Shown here: positions 55,391 through 64,000 of the stretch, one piece after another
Layout: the number at the start of each line of letters is the position of its first letter
Position numbering within the stretch: the stretch's first letter is position 1
DNA from: Coccinella septempunctata
Lineage: Eukaryota; Arthropoda; Insecta; Coleoptera; Coccinellidae
Assembly: GCF_907165205.1 (NCBI RefSeq)
Contig: NC_058189.1
Coordinates: 21,574,001 to 21,638,000 of the forward strand
Direction: 5' to 3'
DNA length: 64,000 bases
The notes under the pieces: generated by a model
Database searches by the model: none
The model's input: the letters and a program-made list of their open reading frames with translations, nothing else
What the model was told of the DNA's origin: nothing
Made by a program: the position numbers and the translations under genes

Positions 55391-56704
55391 ATGTCGGAGG
55401 TCTCAGACAATGAGAGCTCCTACATGGAAGCTACGGACACCGAAGAATTTAGCGATGGAGATGCAGAGGAGCTTGTAAGGCTCAAAGAAGAGAATGGGCA
55501 GTTGAAGGCTCAAATAAATAAACTGACTGAAACCGTGTCTCAGTTGGTCGGGGAGATACGCCTCTTGAGAGAGGAAGTTAACAAGAATAAAGCTCCTCAA
55601 TCCCCTAGTTTTTCTGAAATTGCAAAACAGAATACGGCACAGAAATCCCCTACATTTGCAGAAATTGCAAAGCCGGTAGCGGTCCCCAAAAATTCCTCCA
55701 AACAGGAAGTAGCTCCAGAACCGGAGAAGAAGAGAAATTTTGCAACTCAAGTTGCTAAAACCCAGAACGCGCCGCCCACAAAACGCGCGCGTAAAGAAAG
55801 TTCATCTTCAGACGAAGAGACCGCAAAAAAAGCAACGGAGTTACCTAAAAAAGATAAAATTCCACCCATCACGACGATGGGTACAGCCGATTGGGTAGAG
55901 ATCTCAAAAGCTCTCTACTTGAAGAAATTCAGCTACAACAGAGCAACCGTCGTAAAAGACGGGATCAGGATCGTAGCCTCGACTGTGGACGACTACAGGA
56001 ACATAACAAAATATTTTGATCAGATTGGTAAGGAGTACTTCACGTACCAGATGGAGGAAGAGAAAAAGATATATGCAGTTATAAGACATCTCCCAATAGA
56101 TGCTGACCTAGATTTGATAAAAAATGATCTAAAGGTCCAAGGAATCCATGACGCCGAGGTGTCCAGAATGACATCCAATAAAACCAAAAATTTTATACCC
56201 TTATACCTGGTAAAAACTCAGAGAAAGGAGATTTTCGAAATAAGACGCCTCTACAATCTCTGCATTGTAGTGGAATCAAAAAGAAGGGCAGAAAATCCAA
56301 GCCAATGCTTCAGATGTCAGAGGTACGGACATGCCCAAAACAAGTGCTCTTTTCCATACAGATGCGTCAAATGTTTGGGCAATCATTGCACAAAAGATTG
56401 TGAACTTACCAGAAAAGGTGAGGAGAGAAATGCCACATGCGTTCTGTGCAAGGGGAAAACAGGCCAGAAATCGGCTCAGCAGAGCATGATTTTTCAAAAA
56501 GTCCAGGAGAAAAAGAAGCCCACCCCCTCCAAAGTAGACGACAAGAAAAAAGAAGTACCCAAACCAGTACAGATGAAGGAGACACCGAAAATGCCCCAAG
56601 CTAAACCTACGATCAACAAAACAAAAGAAAACAGAAAAGTCTCTGAATCCGCCGACGATTTAGACACTTTTACTGAAAAAATTTTCAACAAAATCATGTT
56701 ATAA
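55391..56704 (+). CDS. Jockey-like LINE ORF1 protein (437 aa) with zinc knuckles
   Basis: The ATG at 55391 begins MSEVSDNESSYMEATDTEEF. An acidic N-terminus is followed by a coiled coil (about residues 28-62), a proline/lysine linker with the serine-rich stretch RARKESSSSDEE, a PRE_C2HC-like region (residues about 210-290: HLPIDADLDLIKNDLKVQGI), and zinc knuckles from residue 306: CFRCQRYGHAQNKC and CVKCLGNHCTKDC. The third knuckle of this family looks disrupted (CVLCKGKTGQKS). The protein binds element RNA and forms the ribonucleoprotein (family knowledge). It ends 53 bp before ORF2. Uninterrupted. Confidence 0.9.
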   Translation: MSEVSDNESSYMEATDTEEFSDGDAEELVRLKEENGQLKAQINKLTETVSQLVGEIRLLREEVNKNKAPQSPSFSEIAKQNTAQKSPTFAEIAKPVAVPKNSSKQEVAPEPEKKRNFATQVAKTQNAPPTKRARKESSSSDEETAKKATELPKKDKIPPITTMGTADWVEISKALYLKKFSYNRATVVKDGIRIVASTVDDYRNITKYFDQIGKEYFTYQMEEEKKIYAVIRHLPIDADLDLIKNDLKVQGIHDAEVSRMTSNKTKNFIPLYLVKTQRKEIFEIRRLYNLCIVVESKRRAENPSQCFRCQRYGHAQNKCSFPYRCVKCLGNHCTKDCELTRKGEERNATCVLCKGKTGQKSAQQSMIFQKVQEKKKPTPSKVDDKKKEVPKPVQMKETPKMPQAKPTINKTKENRKVSESADDLDTFTEKIFNKIML

Positions 56705-56757
56705 ATTGAGAGAGAGATGGAGAAAAAACTCCAAGGAATGTTCAGTAAACTGAAATA

Positions 56758-59469
56758 ATGGAACATACAACTAGGAAAAATTCCCTTAAAATAGTCTCCT
56801 GGAACATAAACGGGGTCAGAACTCGAAAACCCGAGATAGAAGAAATAATATCAGAGAGAAAACCTGATATTATAGCCTTACAGGAAACAAGAATACAACC
56901 AAATACGTGATTGAATATCATGAATTATGAGATATATAGATGTGACAGAATCGCAAACACTGGGGGAGGTGTTGCCTTACTGGTTAGACGAGATCTGAAA
57001 CACTATTTTAAAGGAAGATCTGACGAGTCACAAATAGAAACAGTGACGATTGTAGCTGAAATAAATCGACAAAGAGTCGAAGTCACATCGGCATATAAAA
57101 GACCTCCAAATAACCTATTGGAAGAAGAAATCAACAACTTACTAGATGGAACAAACCCGAAAATCTGCATCGGAGATTTTAATTGCAAATCTCCAGAATG
57201 GAACAGCAGGATGGAAAACAGAAATGGCAGAAAACTGAAAGATCTCGCTGAAAAACATGAAGCTATCGTTATTGGACCTGAAGAACCAACGTACCTAGCA
57301 TTTGGAAATGGATTACCAGATATAATTGATATCGCAATTATGAAAAATATCACTGGAGAATTCTCGATAGAGACCTTGTGGGACGGAACCTCTAACCACA
57401 ACCCCATCGAATTAACAATAGGAGATGGACCAAGAAGAGAACTAATGCAAACAAGAGAATACACCGATTGGACGAAATATAGCCATCTGATACAATCGGA
57501 GGTAACAGAAATACCGACAATCAACACACCGGAAGACCTAGAAAGAGCAGTTGATAAACTAGAAAAGAATATAATAGATGCCTACAAAAAGAGCACAAAG
57601 AAAATAACGAGACCAGCACCGATACATCCACACGGTGATACACCCAGAGAAATCAAAGATCTCATCAGGGAAAATCGGAGACTAAGAAAAACATACAGGC
57701 TCAATAAAACAGATATAAATAAGAGAAATCTAAACCGACACAGCCAAGTTCTAAAAAATGCCCTGAAGGACATGAGAACAAATAGATGGAACAAAAGAGT
57801 TCAAGAACTAAATACTATCGATCATTCTGCATGGAAAATGCAAAAATGTCTGAGAAGAGAAAAGACTAAAATACCACCTCTCCACGGAGAAAGAGGAATG
57901 GCATATACGAATATCGATAAAGCAGAAGCACTGGCGGACTCGATAGAAAGAGAATCGAGAATAAATTACAGACCTGATGACGATAATGACGAGCTGGAAG
58001 ATCTTGTAGAGAACAACGAAGAAGAAATGGACGAACCACCAGTAGACGACAAAATAGAAAAACCAACTTCTCCATTTGAAATAAAAGAGATAATCAGAAG
58101 CTTGAAAAATAGAAAAGCTCCCGGAAGTGATAAAATAACGAATGCTATGTTGAAGAAATTACCTAGAAAAGGTATAGCTGCTCTCACAAATATTGCAAAC
58201 GGTATAATGAGGACTGAACACTATCCGGAAAAGTGGAAAACTGCAGAAGTCATAGTGTTCAACAAACCAGGCAAAGATAAGAAATTCCCCCAAAACTACA
58301 GGCCGATAAGTTTATTGTCCGCCCTAGGAAAAGTAGTAGAAAGGGTAATCGCTAGGAGGCTTACAGAAGAAACTGAAAATCTGAATCTCATTCCAGCAGA
58401 GCAATTCGGATTCAGAAGAGACCACTCAACTGAACAGCAATTACTGAGACTCACAGAATACATAACAGAAGGATTCCAAAATAAACAAGCAACCGGTCTT
58501 GTACTACTAGATGTCGCCAGAGCATTCGACAGAGTATGGCATGAAGGATTGATTTACAAAATGAGATATGCTGGATATTCAATGAAACTGTGCAAGTTGA
58601 TTAGGAATTATTTGAGGAACAGAAGATTCTACGTGAAAGTGGAAGGAGAAAACTCCACAACCAAATATATGGAAGCAGGGGTGCCTCAAGGGTCAGTACT
58701 TGGGCCGTTACTGTATAACATATATATTCACGATATACCAAAATCTCCAAGGACTATGCTGACACTATATGCCGACGACACAGGAATCGCAATGCGACAT
58801 CGCAAGCCAGAAATTATAGAAGGAATGTTACAAGAAGCTATAGATGAAATAAATGACTGGTGTATTAAATGGAAAATAAAACTCAACGGACAAAAGAGCC
58901 AAGCGATATTACTGCAGAAGAGGAGACTAAGAACTACAACAAATCTAGAGGTAGATGGAGAAGAAATCGAATGGAAAAACGAAGCAAAATATTTAGGTAT
59001 CACCCTAGACAAAGGTCTAACATGGAGAAGCCATATCAAACAAGCCGTTGACAAAACCAAGGCAGCGATGAATATGCTCTACCCGCTGATAGGTAGAAAG
59101 AGCCACATGTCAAATGAGACAAAATTGAAAATAATCAAAGCCGTTGCTAGACCGCAACTGACTTATGGATCAGGTGCTTGGGGATTCGCGGCAAAGAGCC
59201 ATATACAAAGAATTCAGGCAACAGAAAACAAGCTACTACGATGTGCCATAGATGCGCCTTGGTTTGTCAGGAACAAACAGATATATCGAGATTTGAAGTG
59301 GGAAACCATCACCGAATTTATGAAGAGGAAAGCTGAAAAGTTATTCGAAACAGCGAAGGAACATCCAAACGAAGAACTCAGGAGACTAGTGGACTACGAT
59401 CCGGAGGAAGACAGAAGAAGAATGAGAATTTACAAAAGGAGACCGAGAGATCAATTGAGGAGAGATTAA
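56758..59469 (+). pseudogene. Jockey-like LINE ORF2 (endonuclease-RT), one in-frame stop
   Basis: The ATG at 56758 opens 903 codons with a single TGA at codon 51 (56908-56910). Upstream of it are KIVSWNINGVRTRK and IIALQETRI, the first endonuclease motifs; downstream GGGVALLVRR, ICIGDFNCKSPEW and SNHNPIEL. RT motifs are KAPGSDKITNAML, NYRPISLLS, EQFGFRRDHST, DVARAFDRVWHEG, GVPQGSVLGPL and YADD (residues 671-674), followed by a conserved thumb and a C-terminal APWFVRN region. The codon 51 stop removes the endonuclease N-terminus from the downstream product. Apart from it the frame is intact. Confidence 0.92.
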
Positions 59470-59760
59470 AATGAGTACGACAACTTATTAAAACTATACT
59501 AAGAAGAGATATCCGAAATGGACGAACATGAAAACCCTAGCACGACAATGTGCAAGAAGAAATCAACCGATTAAGGGATAAATGGTTTATAGGCAAATGC
59601 CCGGAACCAACAAAAAGCAGGTTAGGTTTAGTGGGTCGCGAACTCAGGAGAGTGAGTAACCCCACAGTGTTCCCTAGAAATGGGTTCCTCTGGGCGAGAG
59701 ATAGAGCCCCGTGTTTTCACGGTCGCAGATTCCCCCTGCTATAAAAAAAAAAAAAAAAAA

Positions 59761-60135
59761 ATTACGTCGCCGAGACTCCGACGATCTTCGAAGGTGGGGA
59801 GGTCAAATATTTCCAATCGTTCTTCGTATCGAGGGCGAAGAAAGCAGTAGGGAGGCGAGTAGCCCAACGCTGGACAGATTCCAAAGCACCACAATCATTC
59901 TTGGTCGAACACTACCTCCAGCATACTCCATAATGGGTCGTATATTATTACTATTGCTGTATCCCGTTGCCGAGAATAAACCTACAAAAAGATTGAAAAA
60001 AAAAAGAAAAAAAAAATCGGACTGTGTGCCCTCCTGTGACCGAAGAGACCCAGCCGCGATGTACAGATCCTTTCACACTCCGGGCATGGATAGTCACCAA
60101 CCATATCTGGTCCCCGCTGTATTCTTCTCGAGTCT
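59761..60135. other. Inter-element sequence; possible truncated retroelement 3' end
   Basis: GC-richer than its surroundings; ends in an adenine-rich run (about 59990-60017) that could be the tail of another 5'-truncated element. No coding homology was recognised. Confidence 0.4.
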
Positions 60136-61340
60136 CTAACTATTTACCGAGGACCTCCACTGTGATCTATCTAACGCTAGTTGTTCCCAGTTATGATTGG
60201 CAATAACTGATTTTAGGTATTGATGCAGTTTATCCTTAAACCGCTTATACTGGCCGCCTGGTTTCCGAGCTCCTTCTGTGAATTCGCCATACAGGGCTAG
60301 TTTGGGAAGTCTTGTGTATTCATCCTCAGCTCCATCTGAGTCGGGCTCTCGGTACTTGAGTCTCAATTGTTGTACAACTCGCGCGCTGCAAGACTTCTGC
60401 ATTTGAAACTTTGTGGAACCATCTGATGTGCATTATTTGTCTTAGATGACGTTGTTGCGTTTGTTCAAGCTGTTTAATATGTCCCCAGTAGGGTGTCCAG
60501 CTTTCGCATCCGTGAAGGAGTGTTGGGAGGACCACTACTTTCTAAACAGCTGTCTTGGTCTTCAGATTGAGGTCGTGGTTTTTAGCTTCCAGAATACACG
60601 TGATGCCGAATTGATAAGGTTGTGTATTTCCGTGTCTACATAGGTTAGCCCTAGTATTAATGAAGCTTTCCAAGTATTTGAACTGCTCGACCTGTTCTAC
60701 TAGACTTTCATCCTCCAAGCTGATATCTGTTCGAACGCTTTCTGGCGGATTTACCAGGATTTTGGTTTTGTCAATATCGAGTGTAGGGTCCAAAGCTTCG
60801 TATATATGTTTATAGGTGTCCAACATTATCTGTAGATCCTCTGAGCTGCTAGCGATAAGTGCACAGTCGTCTGCATATTGAAATTCCGTGATAAACTTGG
60901 TACGGGTTTTTGCTCTGAGGCGCTTCAGGTTAAACAGGCCTCCATCAAATCTGAATCTTATACTAACACCTCTTACGGGCATACTCATGTCAACAATTAT
61001 TATCGAAACAGCTATGGCGAAAATATAGAACAGTAAAGGCGCTAACACGCAGCCTTGTTTTATTCCAGAGTTGGTTGAGAAATGGTCGGTTGTAGAGCTA
61101 TTATGCTGTATTCTAGCGGTATTGTTGGTATGTAGGCTTTTACACACGGCTAGGAATCTTTCGGGTACTCCGAGACGTCCCATGATTTTCCATAGCGCTT
61201 TCCGATTCGCCTTACTTAAATCGATATAGGCTTTATAGATCTTTGATTGTTGTTCACGGGCCTTCTCTTGCAGCTGTCGCAGTGTAAAAATTAGGTCCAT
61301 AGTACCTCGATTGGGTCGAAACCAGCACTGGAATTCAGGT
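60136..61340 (-). pseudogene. 5'-truncated LINE (RT and C-terminal domain)
   Basis: Minus strand starts at EFQCWFRPNRGTMDLIFTLR, the GFRPGRST.D.IFTLRQLQEK motif, followed by AYIDLSKANRKALWKIMGRL, GIKQGCVLAPLLFYIF, FQYADDCALIA (catalytic YADD) and DKTKILVNP. After a frame change near 60540 it gives LLHGCESWTPYWGHIKQLEQ and then KLALYGEFTEGARKPGGQYK, RFKDKL. This belongs to a widespread LINE group distinct from the Jockey-like family. DLSKANR lacks the usual F/D after KA, so it may be inactive. It interrupts another LINE at 61341. Confidence 0.88.
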
Positions 61341-61967
61341 AACTGTGGTATATAAGTTTTGTAGAGGAGACTATAAGTTTTGTGGTCGCAACCATGAAAC
61401 GATTTGTAAAGCAGATAAGTCATCCTTCTCGTTCTTTTACATACGTTGGAAATGTGTTCGAGCCAAGTGAAATCGTGCGAAACTGTCAGACCGAGGTCAC
61501 AACAGCTCAGAACCGGACGAATCGTAACTCCCTCCAAAGAGTATCGGCTTTTTGGGTTATTTTTACCTATGTGTAGTACTACACATTAATCCAAGTTGAG
61601 GGGTATTAACCAATGGCGGCACCACTGGGAAATGCTGTTGAGGTCTCTTTGAAGTTGTTGAGAGCAGATGGGTGGGTAGTTGTAGAGTTTGGAGTCAGCA
61701 AAGGAGGAGGAGAGAGACTCTAAAATGCGTGATAAGTCTGACGTGTAGAGCAGGAACAGGATAGGTCCCACCACCGAGCCCTGAGGAACGCCCGACACGA
61801 CATGGGTATCATTAGAAGATATACTGTCGGCGATGAGGGACACGGTCAAATGCCCTGGAAAAATCCAAATAGACTACATCAACAGGAACGGAGCGCTCGG
61901 ACGCCTTACGACCATTTTTAATAATCCTATCTCTCCATTGTTTTGCATGCGATTTCGTTTCTATGAA
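61341..61967 (-). pseudogene. LINE relic with internal deletion
   Basis: Reads VDVVYLDFSRAFDRVPHRR, then directly DSISSNDTHVVSGVPQGSVV, GPILFLLYTSDL, SSSFADSKLYN and, after another gap, CCDLGLTVSHDFTWLEHISN, SLLYKTYIPQL. About 25-30 residues between the first two RT blocks are missing, and YADD appears as FAD-S. The downstream LINE (60136-61340) is inserted at its 3' side. Confidence 0.82.
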
Positions 61968-64000
61968 TAGAATAGAATAGAATAGAATATCTTTATTCAC
62001 CAATAATAATTGTTAACAAAACAATGAAGATGAGAAACGTCATACAGGAAAAAAATAAACAAAAACAGAGAAGATCAACATTCAATGTTACTCTCCAGGA
62101 ATTCACTAACAGTGTATGGCTCTAGTCGTAACAATAGGCTGTAGACCTCCTTTCGAAAACATTTGAAGTTATCAATTTGACGTATTTTGGATGGTAGATT
62201 GTTATATAGTTTTAGGCACATATATGTACAATTTCTTTCCGTCAGGGACAACGTATGTAGAGGGTACAGAAAAAATTGGTTTCGGGTCCTGTATGAATCA
62301 CTTTTCCTAAATTTGTCGAAAAGGTTCCTATTTTGGAAGAGGAACTGCAGACATCTAAAGATGTAGATGCCAGAAAGTGTGAGAATGTTATTCTTCCTGA
62401 ATACGCCACGGCAGGATTCCCGGTACCTCAGGCCAAAAAGAACCCTAACGACCATCTTCTGGATGTAAAAAACCATTTTCACATGTCGACTATTCCCCCA
62501 AAAAATGACACCATAGCTCATCACGGACTGAAAGTTGGAGAAATAAATTGCCTTCAAAAATTCCAAGCTGAGCTCCGATCTCAACACCCGCAAAACAAAC
62601 ACTGTCTGGCTTGATCTTCTGCACAATTTATCAACATGCTCTGTCCACTCAAGGTGTTCATCAATGTGGATACCCAGAAACTTGGTTGTTGTTCGAGGAG
62701 AGATAATTTCTCCTGATAATGTGAGCTGATGTTCTGCTTCAACACTTCTTAGTTTATGGGAAAAAAACAAATTCCGTCTTATCCACATTGTAATGTAAGT
62801 TATTTAGTGTGCACCATGATTGTACAGATTGGTGAGTATATTCAAGGAGGCCCTGAAGATCTTCACGGTTTTTCCCGCGTATTAGAATGTTTCAGTCGTC
62901 AGCAAAGTTGATGAATGCTATTGATGGTAGAGATGTCATTCTAGATATATCATTTCCTTCCCTGAAGGCGGAGAGTATATTTCTAACGATATTAGGAATG
63001 CCATTTATATATACAACAAATAGCAGCGGACCCAGCACACTGCCCTGTATCACACCTTGCTCAATAAATGAGTCTACGGATGTATAATCAACTTCATCTA
63101 TCCTAAGAGATACATGCTGAGAGCGTCCGCTGAGATAGCACTTAAAGAACTTGAGTTGAGCATCTCGTATGCCATATGCCTCAAGTTTCTGTAGTAAAAT
63201 CGCATGATTTACTGAATCGAATGCCTTCGAAAAATCTAAGAAGAATACGAGTATCTGCTCATTCATCTCCAAGCCCTCAGTTATCATCTTCACTAGTTCG
63301 TAAATCGCTGTCTCAGTGCTTTTTCCTTTCATGAAACCATGTTGTTGTGGATTTAAAACCTTGAATTTCCTGAAGAAGCTGAGAAGTCTATTTACTATAA
63401 TTTTCTCGAAAATTTTGGAGAAGTTACTTAAGAGACTTATAGGTCTGTAGTTATTTATATCATTTGGATCATTCTTCTTGTAAACAGGTTTTATCACAGC
63501 ACAGCTATTTTGAGCATATCCGGAAATACTCCGTACTGAAAACTGTTATTCAGGATATGTCGTAATGGTTGAGTAATGCAAGAGATACTTCTTTTTATTA
63601 CTCTCGTGGGTATACCATCATAACCGAAGTTTTTTTTATTCGCCAAGTTATTGACTACCTGTTCGATTTCTCTATCAGTTACGTCGAACATAAAAAAGAA
63701 TGATCCAGCCGAGTAACAGCATTCAATGTCTGTGACACATTGCAGTGTTGATGTTGGTTTGCCGAGTTTCCAAATAGAAAGCCAAAATCCTCCACTTGTT
63801 GCTGGGGCTCGTTAATATTGCCAAATTTAGGTTTTCCTTGTGCTCTACCTGTTTTCTCATTGATTATGTTCCAAATTGTTTTCGATTTGTTTGTTGAATT
63901 TTCATATTTTTGACGATAGAAATTTTGCTTACTCTCTCTAAGTGCAATATTGTATAAGTTTTCCAGTTTTTTGTATAAATCAAGAAATGGTGGATTTGTA
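61968..64000 (-). pseudogene. LINE (third in the pile-up), running off the window
   Basis: From the right edge the minus strand gives the EN-RT linker (KTIWNIINEKTGRAQGKPKF), FGYDGIPTRVIKRS, NYRPISLLSNFSKIFEKIIV, QHGFMKGKSTETAIYELV, FLDFSKAFDSVNHAILLQKL and IQGSVLGPLLFVVYINGIP. It stops near 62890 at FINFADD, then continues in another phase from 62788 (SHKLRSVEAEHQLTLSG, TTTKFLGIHIDEHLEWTEHV) to a C-terminal end at 62075. The 3' end has AATAAAGAT and an ATTCT-repeat tail (61968-61996). Frameshifts near 63500 and 62890 break it. It is inserted in the 61341-61967 relic. The endonuclease lies beyond the window. Confidence 0.87.

Larger units (their letters stand above)
54990..59760 (+). mobile_element. 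Full-length Jockey-like LINE
   Basis: Comprises a 5' leader (about 400 bp), ORF1 (55391-56704), ORF2 (56758-59469), a 3' untranslated region and a poly(A) tract (about 59742-59760). The start is approximate and is placed where the previous LINE relic ends. Relics of the same family are at 39395-40497 and 43252-43808. The complete length and near-intact ORFs indicate a young copy. Confidence 0.85.

Noticed and set aside
51883..64000. Upstream exons of IFT122
   Set aside because: The minus strand was read for the WD40 and earlier TPR segments; none was seen, so they must lie beyond the window or in exons too short to recognise.
1..64000. CRISPR arrays, bacterial genes or operons, tRNA genes
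   Set aside because: Tandem repeats here are TE termini or intronic repeats without spacer structure; introns, LINEs and IFT122 show nuclear eukaryotic DNA. No cloverleaf was identified by eye.

Overview
This is AT-rich eukaryotic DNA, almost certainly from an insect. Three spliced exons of a conserved ciliary gene, IFT122, sit in about 60 kb dominated by nested transposable elements. The repertoire fits a repeat-rich insect, perhaps a beetle, but the species cannot be fixed from the sequence. There are no bacterial operons, no CRISPR and no recognisable tRNA or rRNA genes. Several long reading frames begin only at TTG or CTG in mobile DNA, so ATG starts were chosen where they exist.

Host gene: IFT122 lies on the minus strand. 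Its visible exons are 51608-51882, 31430-31574 and about 31183-31378, and they encode the TPR-like C-terminal half. The intron between the first two is about 20 kb and is packed with insertions. Exons further 5' and 3' were not found.

Left part (1-16.4 kb): a Harbinger-type MITE with TAA target duplication, a copia relic, a decayed LINE split by a hairpin insertion, a 1.67-kb foldback element, a Penelope-like GIY-YIG fragment inside a perfect 204-bp inverted repeat, two further long palindromes, a broken Harbinger element carrying its Myb-like partner gene, and a non-autonomous Helitron.

Centre (16.4-30.6 kb): a Ty3/Gypsy retrotransposon (LTRs about 193-195 bp, GTTTG target duplication) whose 5' LTR is split by a 9.1-kb MULE/Foldback-like transposon. 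That insertion has a perfect 9-bp duplication (GCGACATTC) and long terminal inverted repeats built on a 141-bp tandem unit. It encodes an 1106-codon transposase with PHD-like and Ulp1-like domains, cut by one in-frame stop. This is the most striking object in the window.

Right-centre (31.6-47 kb): a foldback element split by a near-complete LINE, copies of a repeat carrying a type I hammerhead ribozyme, a P-element-like transposon with THAP exons and an 8-bp duplication hosting a Helitron, and a 5.7-kb palindrome with 2.37-kb arms.

Right part (47-64 kb): a second Harbinger element with spliced transposase and Myb genes, interrupted by a piggyBac-type MITE; a 115-146 bp tandem repeat; a full-length Jockey-like LINE with two ORFs; and a pile-up of three further minus-strand LINEs nested in one another up to the window edge.
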